Below are positions 30,428 through 41,788 of a stretch of 64,000 nt of DNA, one piece after another. Every line of letters starts with the position of its first letter. The stretch's first letter is position 1. Source of the DNA: Steinernema hermaphroditum. Lineage: Eukaryota; Nematoda; Chromadorea; Rhabditida; Steinernematidae. A model generated the notes under the pieces. That model was not told where the DNA came from. It saw only the letters and a program-made list of their open reading frames with translations, and made no database searches. The translations under genes and the position numbers were made by a program. The stretch spans positions 9,448,769 to 9,512,768 of the forward strand of contig CM059624.1 in the NCBI GenBank assembly GCA_030435675.1, in the 5' to 3' direction.

Positions 30428-32581
30428 GAAATTTGTTAAAATTGATATTAATTTTTACGCTCAACACTGCAAATGTGATCTGCTCAACGTAGTGTTGCAT
30501 AGTTTTCTGGGTGCACAAGGGGGACACCGTAGGCCCATGCCTCGGATCCGCTTGTGCCAAGGGTGTAAATCTTGGAAATTTATCTCGTCGGCAAGTTTTT
30601 GAAGAGACAAAGGGTTTTGGCGGCGCTCTGATGCAAATCTGTTTTGCTGCACTCGGCGGATTAATTTAGGCGCTACATGCGCGTCGGAGGGTCCGGAATA
30701 CGTCAGGAGGTCCTCGAGGAGGCGGCGACTCGTCTTCGATCTCTCGAAGCCGTTTTAATATCTTCCACTTTGCAACGCGGGTGTCTTCTAAAAAGAGAGT
30801 CAAGGAGGCGTTCCGGCGATCTTCGGGCGAAAATTGGAATTTTCGATCACTTTGATCGACGGACGCTCTCCGAGGAGGTCGCCCTCTTTTCCACGGAATC
30901 CTTTCGAGTGGCTAATCCGAGTGGCGCCAAGTGCGTTCCGCGGAGGTGCACCGCTGGCCGCTAATCTAATTCCGGGTCTTCTCACTTCCTTTCTCCTCGG
31001 GATCTACTCGGAGGTCTTCTGGCCCCTCGGGACTCGGTTAGCACGACTGAGTGATTCCGAAATCAGAATCCAGGGCGCAGATAACTTCGTTCCTCGAATC
31101 CAATTTTGTTTTCCGTCGTCCCGTCCGAGATCGCACGCACTCTGTGTCCGGACACAAAGTGATGTGCGCTTACCGTAGCGCTCTCCTACCGTATCACAAG
31201 ATCTATCTTCACTTTTTTTTTGCAATGTGTACTCAAATTGCGAATGCATGGAGGAATGACTGATGTGTCCTCCAGCAGCACAACAAATACCTTTGTTTTT
31301 GCAGCGCTCAGCTTGTCCCGAATTCGTTTGCGATCCGTCCTCTATAGAAGTAATCGCTGAGAGGGTTACGGTAGAGGAGAGGACGACTCGTCGGTGCTTC
31401 GAAGAAGGCTGTGCCATCTGGCGGAAGTGGAAATTCAGTGGAATAAACATCCGGGTACAGTAGTGTCCAGCGTGACTTGCCGCAAAACATGATCTCATCG
31501 GGAAACGTTTCCCGAATGTGAATAAGCGCTGTACACGTCGTTTTGCATTCAGCTCGTGTCCTTTCAAGTAGTCCTTAATTATCCGGCACCGACGCATGTG
31601 CTCCGAAATCTCAGATTCGCGTTTGTTTATTTTCGGTCCACTCGATACCCTTCACCCACCCTTCGGCTAATTTAAGGCCACTCTACTACCCCGGGAGCCC
31701 TTGTTTCTCTCGGGTGTCGCCACGTGTATCCCTTGAAGTGATCCGTTTATCGTGGCGATTACTGTAGGATGGACTGTTCCGATCCTGTGACTATCCACCA
31801 TTTGCCGGCGCCTCTCAACGTCCCCGTTGATGCCTCGGGGTTGATTTCCGGGGTTCACCTAGAGGTTGCTTAAGCAAACACGGGAACACTCATAAAATGG
31901 TGTCCTTTTGGAAACTAATGATTGGAAGTGAGCAGCCTTGTCCCGGAGGGGGCGGTCCGGCGCCCAGCCCAAGACGAGTGTTTTTACAAGAAGGGCCCAT
32001 GTTGCATGTGGCGGCGCTGCGTCTTCTGCGCCTCCTCGGCACCTTCCCGACCGATTCCCGGCTCTCGACGTAATCGCAGCCTCGGACTTCCGGGGTGCTT
32101 CTTCGGAGCGTCGTTCGTGCGCCATGGAGATAATAGACGTTTCCGAAACGCGGGCGCCTAATGCCCAAATGCACCCGTCACGACCTCATTTAATTACTAC
32201 CAGCCAAAGGAGTACAATTGATTGACTTCTTCGCTCCTTGGCCGGACATCGGTCCTTCAAAATCCGCATTTTCATCAGCTTTATCGCGCCCTCCTCATCA
32301 ACCTCTCCCTATTAACCCGTTTTATTGTCCTCACTTCGACTGCCGACCGGGAATCTGGATCTGTCGAGGGTACTGATTAGTCCACCGATGATGCGAGAAC
32401 TAATCGCCGGGCGGCGCCATAAACTTTTATGCTATGGCGCCCTCTCGCGCATCCTTGTGACGCCTCCTCGGAAGGGCCGAAGCAGCAAATTGCAGCACCG
32501 ATTGCAGCGCTGCATTCGGCCCCTCCCACCCCGTGGATCATAACCCATCGCGGCGAGTCATCCCTCCAGAATCCCTTCCAG
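30428..32581. other. Intergenic region upstream of GPCR gene
   Basis: 2.1 kb between two plus-strand genes. GC-rich in its second half. Several TACCGTA/TACGGTA words occur (about 31171, 31190, 31367). No coding exon, RNA gene or terminal repeat is recognised. Confidence 0.4.
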
Positions 32582-35020
32582 ATGACCTCCGTCGAGGCGC
32601 TGCCCATCGACTTCGTCGCCTTCGAAGCCGAGAAGCGCTGTGGAGACGTAAGTTCTTCTGTTTTCGGAGTCACTTCTACTAATGGCGCCGCGATTATGCG
32701 CGATTTTGGGTCGGCGCCTTTGTTCTAACGGCGTAAACAGCAGGTGCTCCCTGACGTGTGGCCACACTTTAGGGCTGAAGCTGGACGTTTTTGTCGGGGG
32801 GTGGATTCGCCGATTCCTCGAAACTCGGGAAGCCCTCCGGAGAATTAGTGATCATGGCGACGGGACACATATAAACGCTTCTGGTCGCGGCAATTAATTA
32901 TCCGGAATCCATAAGAGGGTTCGATTCGATAATCCATTTTGACAAATTTTAGATGGGCACAATGTGACATTCCACGGCGATAGACGGAAAGTGCTTCTGG
33001 ACTTTTCGGTCCGATTCTGATTCGGCGTTTTTGTGAGAAACGACTTTGGCCATCGTATGAGGACCTTTGGGTGATTTATGGGTCCACCTACTCGACTCAT
33101 AGGGGCGCCCTTTGATGTTATGACAAATGAGAAAAAGATAAATCACCGCTGAGTACGATGCCCGTGAGGACTTCCTACCGTACTGCGCGCCCTTTCCGCT
33201 GTCCAACATGGAATGGCCTTGGAATAGATCCCGGACAGAGAGCTTCTTTGCCAAAAAGTAGGACCATGAGGATTAAGTAGAAGGAAGTGGCGCCACAGCG
33301 GTCTTAATCGCCGCCCTCTGATGTCACGGAAGGGGAAAGTTCTTTCTATTTCGGACTCTCTTTCGCGTTCAGAACGTTTCTGGCCCCAGGTCACTAGGCT
33401 TGCACGGGCAAAGCTTCGTTTCGGATAGCACAGACGTAAAGTACAGCAAATGAATTAGCGTCTCCACGTCTGCCCTAAACGACGTAAAACAGATCCATTT
33501 GCACGACAAAGGCGCCAAATTCGAATGAAAAAATCTGCGAAATTGGAAATTTGGTTAGGGATGCACACGAAATGGTGACAGAAAAAGAGATGACTACAGT
33601 AATCGCATGTGTTTCAGTACGAGATGTACACGCTGGCGCGCTTCGTCTTCCTCATGATCAGTTCGACGATCGCCGCCCTCGGCACCTTCGGCAATCTCCT
33701 CCTCGTCTACATCTTCCTGACGCGAAGATACCCGAACACCCCACCGACCCTCTACCCTCTCTTCCTGGCCGTCCTGGATACCCTCATGTGCACTCTCTAC
33801 ATCCTCCTCTTCGGCGTCGACGCCGCCGTCGTTTTCCTCCACGTCGAGGTTCGATCCGCACCGTACCGGAGCGTTACCGTAACCCCTTACAGAGTCTCTT
33901 CGTCCTCTACCACCTCTACATCGTGCCCGCCTATGTAAGTCCTTCTCCGGAGACGTCGTCATCTCCATTTAGGTCGTAAGCAGGGTTACCCAACTGGCCA
34001 TCCCCTACATGCTCATCTTTGCCACCCTGGAGCGCTTCGTGTGGATCGACTCCTCGGGTCATCCGGTGCTCCAGAAAATGTACAGTACCCGTGGGCGGCG
34101 AATCACCGTCGGTGTGACCCTTATCGTATGCATCTGCCTCCGGCTCCCCACCATCTGGGCCACGAAGGTGTACGAGTACGACAACTGCCCGGACTTCTTC
34201 CGTTCGAAGACCGCCAGCGCCGCCGAGTGGGTCCAGCAGAGCGACGTCTACTACGTGAGCCCTCTTAAGGGGTACTGTATCCTGACCCTTCGCCCTTCAG
34301 ATCCTCGACTTCCACTTCCTCTCGATCGTGCAGACCGTGGTGCCCTTCTTCGTTCTCTTCGTATTCAATGTGGTGGGTTGTCACTTCCAATGATCAGCTC
34401 CTCTCAAAGTACACTACCGTAATCCCCGCCAGTTCAGATCATAGTGCGGAAATTAACGACGGCGAAGGCGAACTGCGCGCACGGCCCGATTTGTCATTAC
34501 TCGCCGAAGGGACAGACGTCGCCGACGGATTCCGAAGAACGTCTCCCCACGGGTATCTCCGAGGCGCGGAAGTCGTAAACTCGGCCCAATTATTCCAGCT
34601 GCACTCGTGCAAAAGAGTTCCCTGCGCCGCCAGATGAGTACTTCCCTAAAAAGCGCCATTTACACTATGGTCGCTATCGTCACCAGCTACATCTTCAGCA
34701 ACAGCCTCCATTTGTTCCTCACCGTCCTTGAAAGGTACTCAGGAGTGCAGCGATCCCCAGAGTCACCATCAGGCATCGACCCCCTTTGACCGCTCTTCTT
34801 CAGGTCAGATTCCACACTCCTGAAGCACCCGACGGATCCCAACCTGGCCTCTACCTTCCACACGACCTTCTCGGATCTCGTTTCCTTCATCTATATGTTC
34901 ACATCCACAATCCGAATTGTGATATATTACAACTGCAACACGGCAATCCGTGGCGACCTTCGGGATATGGTCATTGAGTGGTTCACAGGCTACGACAAGA
35001 AGGAGGTCGTCATAGTTTGA
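32582..35020 (+). CDS. Class A GPCR, probably a peptide-type receptor
   Basis: Seven-transmembrane receptor for the plasma membrane. Eight exons (32582-32647, 33618-33848, 33893-33934, 33973-34254, 34301-34369, 34438-34552, 34599-34734, 34804-35020) give 385 residues; the sum is in frame. A short N-terminus (MTSVEALPIDFVAFEAEK) precedes TM1, which carries the class A Asn in GTFGNLLLVYI. TM2 is followed by a loop; TM3 ends LERFVWI where most class A receptors have DRY. The third loop is Lys/Thr-rich and precedes TM6 (IYTMVAIVTSYIFSN). TM7 runs through FSDLVSFIYMFTSTIRIVIYY without a typical NPxxY. The first exon is separated by a 970-nt intron and was found by its donor and in-phase join. The ligand is unknown; similarity to nematode FMRFamide-type receptors is general only. 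Confidence 0.75.
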
Positions 35021-35144
35021 TATTCACTCCGCCGCAAGACGCCTTCACTGTACAAACGAAACTGCAAATTCAGAACATAAATGAAACAAAGAGAACACAG
35101 AATACGAAATAAATTATTGAGATCAGTTGATTGGCCTTGTGGAT

Positions 35145-36326
35145 CTAGCTGGGGCTTGCTTCGTCGCCACTGCTTGAGCTCGAGCTAGAGTCGGACGACA
35201 TGTTTCCGATTTCGTTAACCGGGAGAGGCGCCGTACGGTGCTTCACGAGGTTAGAGGGACTGGCCAGGCGATCGCCCGGCATTCTTCGAGCGCTCGCGAT
35301 CTGAGGCGAAGGAGCGCGCGCCATTGGATTCATTCCTTGCGACAGTGGCGTCATCCCGCGGACCGTACCGGCGCCTCGAGGACTCGTGGCACTGTAGCCG
35401 CTTCTCCCGGGACTCGTAGAGGGCCACGGCGGGCGCTGAGATCCCATGTTCTGAGCGTTCTGGAACTGCGTTTGTCCTGGAAAAGCAGGACCCATTGATG
35501 AGCTATTTCGATGTGCGGTACGCATATTCATACCCATTGTGTTGGCACTTGACGACCTCAGCAGAGCCAAAGCAGGAGCGGTTGGCTGGACCTGAACGAG
35601 TGTGGTTATTCAAAGAATCTGGGGTGGACTCATACCCGTGGGGCGGCGAGTTTGCTCTTCGCAAACTCTATTTCCGTAGGATACGGGCGCAGAGGATCTC
35701 CGATCTGCCAGTACTCCGGAGAAGCGACGGCGTACGACTTGCTAAACGATTCGTGAGGTAACGGATGATGGAAACGGCGGGAAACCTGATCTGACTGGCG
35801 AAGCGAACCAAGGTTTCAGAGCTCAGCCGGTTGCGTTCGGCAAGTCGGGCCGCTTGTAGCTTTTTGTTGGCCTGAAATTAGCACTGGTGCCGCAAATCAA
35901 GTGAGGGGAGAACCTGGAACACGACGTTTATCAAGGCGGTTTCCGCCAGCTTCAGATTGGCCTCCACATCTTGGATGATCGAGTTCCGATTATCCACACA
36001 CTTCTCGAGCGTTCTGTTGTAGGTTTCGCGCTCAACGTGAACAGGAACTGAAGACAGGAGGTGTGGAATTCGACCTTTCCAACTCACTTCTCAAGATCAG
36101 TCCGTGCAATGAAGTCATATTCCCTTCAAACAAATCTGTCAGGGTCGTCAGCGTTTCATCTTCGGTCGCCTTATCGTTCTCCGTTATGTGGCGAACCATC
36201 TGAACACCGGAAAGTGAGCTCCTTCCCATGGGAATAATCTCTTGCCTGCTTGACGATGGCTTCTAGGTCGTCGATACAATCCGAGATGGACTCGGACAAT
36301 GGCCGCCGGTCCGAGTAGTACTCCAT
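35145..36326 (-). CDS. mdt-4: Mediator complex subunit MED4
   Basis: Subunit of the Mediator middle module, linking activators to RNA polymerase II in the nucleus. Six exons (36326-36246, 36199-36088, 36047-35914, 35871-35786, 35741-35636, 35591-35145) give 321 residues. The N-terminal half is helical and coiled-coil-like. The MED4 signature follows: LSSETLVRFASQISKSYAVA, then DPLRPYPTEIEF. The C-terminus is a Ser/Pro/Met-rich tail ending in an acidic Ser run (SSDSSSSSSSGDE), as in animal MED4. Intron 1 (46 nt) starts with GCAAGA after AAGCAG. Because 46 is not a multiple of three, it must be removed to keep the frame, which makes a GC-AG intron likely. Only 165 bp separate it from the complex I gene upstream, suggesting a shared operon. 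Confidence 0.9.
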
Positions 36327-36491
36327 CGTGGCAGCTACAACACATTTAGAAATCCACACAGTCAAACATCGACGATAGAATCACCAGCACAGGTTACGGC
36401 CCCCTCACAGTACAAAGCACAAAAAATCAATTTTATTCATATTTGTAGAGCCTAGTTACTATAAAACAAAATGAATCACTGATGGTCTTCT
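36327..36491 (-). promoter_or_regulatory. Operon-type intercistronic region
   Basis: 165 bp between the complex I stop (36492) and the MED4 ATG (36326), same strand. On the minus strand it holds AATAAA (about 36430-36437) some 55 nt after the stop. A splice acceptor (tgttgtag) lies 8 nt before the MED4 ATG. That arrangement matches nematode operon gaps, where the downstream gene is trans-spliced with an SL2-type leader. Confidence 0.5.
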
Positions 36492-39035
36492 CTAGGCAGA
36501 AGCCAGCTTTCGAGGAGTGGTGTCAAGGTGCGGGTGTTCCTGGTACTTGCGGGCTGCTCGAACACACTCAGCCATCGTTTGGGACGAGCGTGTAACGCTG
36601 TTAGTCAACCAGAAGTCGGCGAGCTCCTTCTGTTTTACTTCCAACGAGGAATCAAGAGGCTTCTCCTGCAATCAAAATGATGACCAGGCGCTGAGGAAAC
36701 CGGTATCCAACCTTAGCAAGTTCCGAGGCTTGCTTGGCGTAGTTGCTGGCTTCGACATTTCCGAAGCGCACAAGATGAGGCGCAACCTGGGCGAGTCGCT
36801 GTCGGACTTCCGGAAGATCGTCGTAAGGCAGCTTCTGGCCGGCGACTTCGGACAACGCACGGAGGATCTTCCAGTCATGTCGGGCTTCACCAGGAGGAGC
36901 AACTGCGGGGTAAGCCTTCTGTGGGCGACCTTCGGTATTCACATAGATTCCGTCCTTTTCAGTGTAAGCGGCTCCTGGCAGAACGACATCGGCAATTTCC
37001 GCTCCGGCATCTCCTTGGTGACCCTGGTATACAACGAAAGCGTCAGGATGGAAATCCTTGCGGCTGTAGCCTGTTTCGTCGGAGCCGAGGAGGAAGACAA
37101 ATTTGGCATTCTTGAGATCAGCTTCGACCAGAGACTTCATACCAATATCAAGAGCACCCGTTTGGGCGGCGCTTCGCTGGAGCACGTTCAGCACTTTTCC
37201 TGGAACTACCATTTAGCGCTATACACTAACAGGAAGCTCTTACCGCTTGACTTCTTGACCTTTTCAGCAATCTTCTGCAACTTGCCAAGAAGAGCATCGC
37301 CTTCAGGACCAGCAAGAGCTCCGCTGCCAACGATGATCATCGGGTTTTTGGCAGAAGCAAGTTTCTGCAAGGCATCTGTAGTAATCTCTCAGTTGGGCAA
37401 GAATTACCGTTCCGAAATCACCGGTGAGGAGCGTGTCAACGGCCTTGGTAGATGGACCGAGATAGTCATAGTCGTAGGTCAATTCAACTTCGCTTCCGAT
37501 GACTCCAATTTCGATATCACTGTGAAGGAAGGTCTTTCGAATGCGAGCGTTCAGAACTGGGGCTTCGTAGCGCGGGTTAGTACCAACAAGAAGCAGGCAA
37601 TCGGCGTTTTCAACTCCAACAAACGCGTCATTGAAAAGATAGTTGCAACTAAAAAATGATAATGCAACGTTCTGGCCTCTGGATACAGTGGCCATACCGC
37701 AAGTCGGAACCACCGGATGAAGTGGGGTACTGTTCTTCGGTGTAAATGTGCTCGCTGTTAAAGCGGTTCAGCAGGTCTTTGAAGGTAATCAGCGATTCTA
37801 AGATTTGTTTTTGTAAACACTAATTACATGCAGGAAAGAATTACCGGCGTCCTGAAGACCACCACTGATTCCTACGATGTTGGCCGCAGGAGTTTGGCGT
37901 AGCTTAGCGGCAACGCTGAAGAGAGCCTCTTCCCAGGAAGTGGGCTCGAGAACACCATTCTGTCCCTTAACCATAGGAGTCAGGAGGCGCTGACGCTTCA
38001 AGCCATCGATGGCGAAACGAGTCTTGTCGCTGATCCATTCCTCGTTCACATCGTCATTCATTCTGGGGATAACACGGAGTACTTCTCCGGTGCGATGTGA
38101 GACTACGATGTTCGATCCAGTAGCATCCATAACATCAATGCTTTCGGTTTTGCGAGTTTCCCATGGTCGGGCCGTAAAGCTCAAAAGGTTTGGATGGCTT
38201 CATGAAATACAGGTGAAGGCTACCTGTATGGCTTGTTCGTTAAGGCTCCGACCGGGCAAAGATCGATAACGTTGCCAGAGAGTTCGGAGGCAAACAACTT
38301 ATCAACGTAAGTGCCGATCTGCATATCCGACCCACGGCCGGTAGTTCCGAAGTCGGGAACTCCCGCGATTTCGTTGGCAAAACGGACACAGCGAGTGCAC
38401 TGGATACAGCGGGTCATGATGGTCTTCACAAGGGGTCCGATATCCTTGTCTTCAACAGCGCGCTTTCCATCGGCTTCGCATTGGTGACGACTGCGATCGC
38501 TTCCGAAGGCCATGGACTGATCTTGCAGATCGCATTCGCCTCCCTGCAATGCTTGTCATGGTAAGAGGCCGCCCCGTTCGCTAGAAGTAACCTGATCGCA
38601 GATGGGGCAGTCGAGAGGGTGATTGACGAGCAGGAACTCCATAACTCCTTCGCGAGCCTTTTTCGTGAAATCAGAGTTGGTCTTCACTCGCATTCCCTTC
38701 ATGACGGGCATGGCACACGACGCCACAGGCTAAAGACATAGCATTAAATATCTTTTCCATTTCCAACAAGCTACCTTAACCGACTTCTCGACCTCCACCA
38801 AACACATGCGGCAGTTACCGGCGATAGATAGTCGATCGTGGTAGCAGAAGCGCGGGATATCGACTCCAACAAGTGCGCATGCCTGAAGGATGGTCATTCC
38901 GGGCTCAACCAGGACTTTCTTGTCATCGATGAAGACTTCGAACTTCTCGGGAGCGACGGCCGTCGTCTGAGAGCGCTGCTGCTGTTGCGAGAGCGCTCGC
39001 AACGGCTTCGAAAGCCTCGAGCCGATACGATGCAT
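36492..39035 (-). CDS. nuo-5: NADH:ubiquinone oxidoreductase 75 kDa subunit (NDUFS1)
   Basis: Largest core subunit of complex I, carrying three iron-sulphur clusters in the matrix arm of the mitochondrial inner membrane. The start [19 protein letters not shown] looks like a mitochondrial presequence and lies a few bases after an acceptor (gtttcag). The 2Fe-2S ligands are in [17 protein letters not shown]. The His/Cys set [14 protein letters not shown] with GGECDLQ follows. The ferredoxin-like cluster ligands are in [13 protein letters not shown], with the last Cys in [15 protein letters not shown]. The molybdopterin-oxidoreductase-like domain occupies the C-terminal half ([41 protein letters not shown]) and ends in TPRKLASA. 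At least eight exons with short introns. A 380-codon frame on the opposite strand over 36.5-37.7 kb is a shadow. Confidence 0.95.
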
Positions 39036-39545
39036 GCTTGACCCTGAAACGGCATCGACGTTAGAAGCTGTCCAAAATGAGCGGAATCGGCGCCATCGCG
39101 TTTGTTTTGAAGGATTCCGTGACAACCAACTCCTAGGACTCTCACGGGCGAGCGATCGCTTGTGCTATCGCAAGAAGAAGGCATTTCGTGCTAGGACCTT
39201 CCCCTTCGATGCATCTGACGTTTTTGCAGCGGACAACGCTGCAAATCAGCATTTCTGACCCTCTGGTGATTTTTGGACCTGTGTGATTGAGCAGCCCATC
39301 TATACCTTGTTGAGAAGGTCACGGTATTTCAGTTTGTACCTATGGTGATCAAACCAACGTTGCGCAACGTACAAAAACGAGCACAACGAAATGGATATAA
39401 ATTTACTTCCTGCTATACTCGCTTATGTTAATTCAGTCCATATTTAAATCACATTTGGATCATTGTCACCGACCAATATCACACCCACCTACGCCCAATT
39501 ATACATACCATTAGTATATTATACAGTATAACTATCACAAATCGA
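39036..39545. other. Gap between ZFPL1 and the complex I gene
   Basis: 510 bp between two minus-strand genes, AT-rich in the half next to ZFPL1. It contains no recognised gene. A third operon member is possible but the gap is longer than usual. Confidence 0.35.
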
Positions 39546-40592
39546 TCACCAAACGTCTTTTGCTACAATATCTTCAGCTCTTATATGAGGATTCGCCTTG
39601 GGGTCGAACATGGGATCGTCAGCTGAAGGTCCGAGGTGTCCACTTCGGGAGAGGACGGTGAAAAACGTAACCACACCAAAGATGACAAGAACGAGGATCA
39701 CTAGCTTCTTCCGACCGCTCCCAATGGGACTGTTCAAGCCGCGGTTATCCATTCGAGATCTAAATCGACAGAAGTGATAAGACCGTCGACAATCATGTAG
39801 ATCACCTGAACCAGCGCGTGAGCCACTCCGATGCTGGTCGACGCTTGTATTTGTTCTCTGGAGAATCAGCGTCACGTCCGAGCAGTGTGCTCCTCTCATC
39901 AGAATTGGCTTCTTCGAAGTTCATAGAAATCTTAGATCTGGCTGTAAACACGTTGCTTAGAGCGTATCAGATAACAGCAAGTTTACATGTGAATTGAGTC
40001 TCCACCGGTGGAGCGTAGCCGTCGACGTCGAGGACGGTTGGCGTATCTCGAGCACTTCTCGTTGGCGGAGCGTGAGGAGTGACGGCGGGTGGTGCAATGT
40101 GGACGGGCTCTGGAGTCTGCACATTGTCCAGCTCAGGCAAGATGGGAATTCCAAGTCCGTTCCGTGCCCAGTTCGCTTTCAGCAGCGTTGCTCTCAGCCG
40201 ATCAATGATTGGAGAAATCTGATTCGGTGCCGGAAAGATCGCTTCTTTGCAACAGGGGCACGTGTATCCGGCTGGCGCAGTTGTCGAAGGAAGCTCCTTC
40301 ATCCGCGCATTGAGGCAGATCCAATGGAAGACATCTTAATTTGGCGATGATACAGAGGCGGAAGCGGGCTGAACTTACGAAGACATTGCAGTCGGACGGT
40401 TTCTCCGGTGCCCAGGAGGAGAGAGCAAAGCGCACAATTCGGATCGAAGTCGGAATCCGTCAGCCAAGCAAGATAGGACTGCACCACGCAGGATTCATGG
40501 CTCTCCACAAGACAGTTCTCGCAGACATTGACGCGGTGCTCGAAGCAGAAGAGATTCGTCACCTTCCGCTTCGGACATTTGCAGAGTCCCAT
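39546..40592 (-). CDS. Zinc finger protein-like 1 (ZFPL1), cis-Golgi membrane protein
   Basis: Integral membrane protein of the cis-Golgi that binds GM130 and supports ER-Golgi transport. Four exons (40592-40379, 40334-39987, 39941-39806, 39759-39546) give 303 residues, near the size of the human protein. The N-terminus [20 protein letters not shown] and VNVCENCL form a B-box-like finger. A RING-like finger follows, with [17 protein letters not shown] and YTCPCC. A variable acidic/Pro linker leads to [18 protein letters not shown]. The single membrane segment is [18 protein letters not shown], and the protein ends with the conserved [13 protein letters not shown] tail. An acceptor (cctttcag) lies 7 nt before the ATG. 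It diverges from the REEP gene at 41244. Confidence 0.95.
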
Positions 40593-41243
40593 CGACGATC
40601 TGAAAGGCGAAGACGGTCAGTCAGTCGACTGTCACCAGAGCGGATAATCGATTCGCAAAAGGCGGCGTGGATGCGGAGACGTAGACGTCACCTTCCTTCT
40701 TCGCCGCGACGGTCGGTCGGAGAGACGACGAATTCCACGCAGAGATCGTTTCCCGACTCTCGTGTCAGGCTGATCGGCACGGGAACTGAAACTTCAGCTG
40801 TTCCTCTTCGCTCGCGCTACAGTATACAGTGATACAGTCTACAGTATGCAAAGGGGATTAGAGACAAACCGTCTGAGTCAGACAGCGTCTGAGGGCCCAC
40901 CACTAAACCTTTGCACCGTCAGTACTCTAAGTATCGCAGCGTGAGGAGAGCGGGACTGTGCTCTACTGGATATCGATTTTGTTTTGTAATGGTAAATACA
41001 AACACATCTCCTCGTGGCTCTGTATCAAACGAGTCGAAAACAACGATCTGTATCACGAGGCTACATAGCTTGTAAACGCCTTCTAAAAACTCGACGCCAA
41101 CGCCTTCTCCGCGTATCCGCCCTTCCGCTTTTCGCCGCTTTAAAGGTGCTGATTCACACTTAATCCACAGTCGCCTCCCTGGACGTCCTGTCGCTGCCGT
41201 CGCTTCATTGTCGCCTCGTCATCAGCGCTGTGCTCGTTCCATC
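40593..41243. other. Divergent region between ZFPL1 and REEP genes
   Basis: 650 bp between outward-read genes. Contains a short TACAGTATACAGTG..CTACAGTATGC stretch near 40820-40845. No coding exon is recognised. Confidence 0.4.
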
Positions 41244-41788
41244 ATGGATTCCCTGCCCTTCTCAGCCATCAACGACTACGTGTCCACCTTCCTCTACAAA
41301 CAAGAGAACCCTCAGCTGAAAAGTTGGATCGAGAAGATCGAGACGGCTACTGGTATTAAGCGGGAAAAGGTCAGTCCAAATCTTCGTCCTTCCTGCAATC
41401 GTGTTGCTTTGAGGTCTTCTACTCGGCGCTTCTCGTCGTCATCGTCTATCTGATCATGGGCTCTCTCGCCCAGTTCTTCTGCAACCTCTGTGGCTTCGCC
41501 CATCCCGCCTACGCCTCCGTAAAAGCCCTCCGATCCAAGGGCTCCGACGACGACAGGAAGTGGCTCATCTATTGGGTCGTATTCGCGTCCTTCAGCATTT
41601 GCGATTTTTTCGCTGAGTCCATCGTGGGAGTTTTCCCGGCCTATTGGCTTCTCAAAGCTGCGTTCCTCGTGTATCTGTACCTTCCCCAGACCAACGGCGC
41701 CAAGCAGCTATTCGACTCTTACGTCGATCCTTCCATTACGCAGATCGACAACATGATCAACAACTACTTCTACGTGAAAACAGAGTAG
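41244..41788 (+). CDS. REEP/DP1/Yop1 family ER-shaping protein, copy 1
   Basis: Reticulon-like hairpin protein that curves tubular ER. Two exons (41244-41369, 41414-41788) give 166 residues. After an N-terminal helix (INDYVSTFLYKQENP) come two hydrophobic hairpins. The TB2/DP1/HVA22 signature is present: NLCGFAHPAYASVKALRSK, then DDRKWLIYWVVFASFSICDFF, then the FPAYWLLKAAFLVYLYLPQTNGA segment with a conserved Pro-Asn-Gly. The C-terminal amphipathic helix is short. The acceptor of the intron is tttgag, chosen because it restores the family sequence KREKVFYS. A paralogue faces it at 43297-43890. Confidence 0.92.

Noticed and set aside
36517..37659. 380-codon plus-strand frame
   Set aside because: Lies exactly opposite well-supported exons of the complex I 75 kDa subunit and has no recognisable domain of its own.
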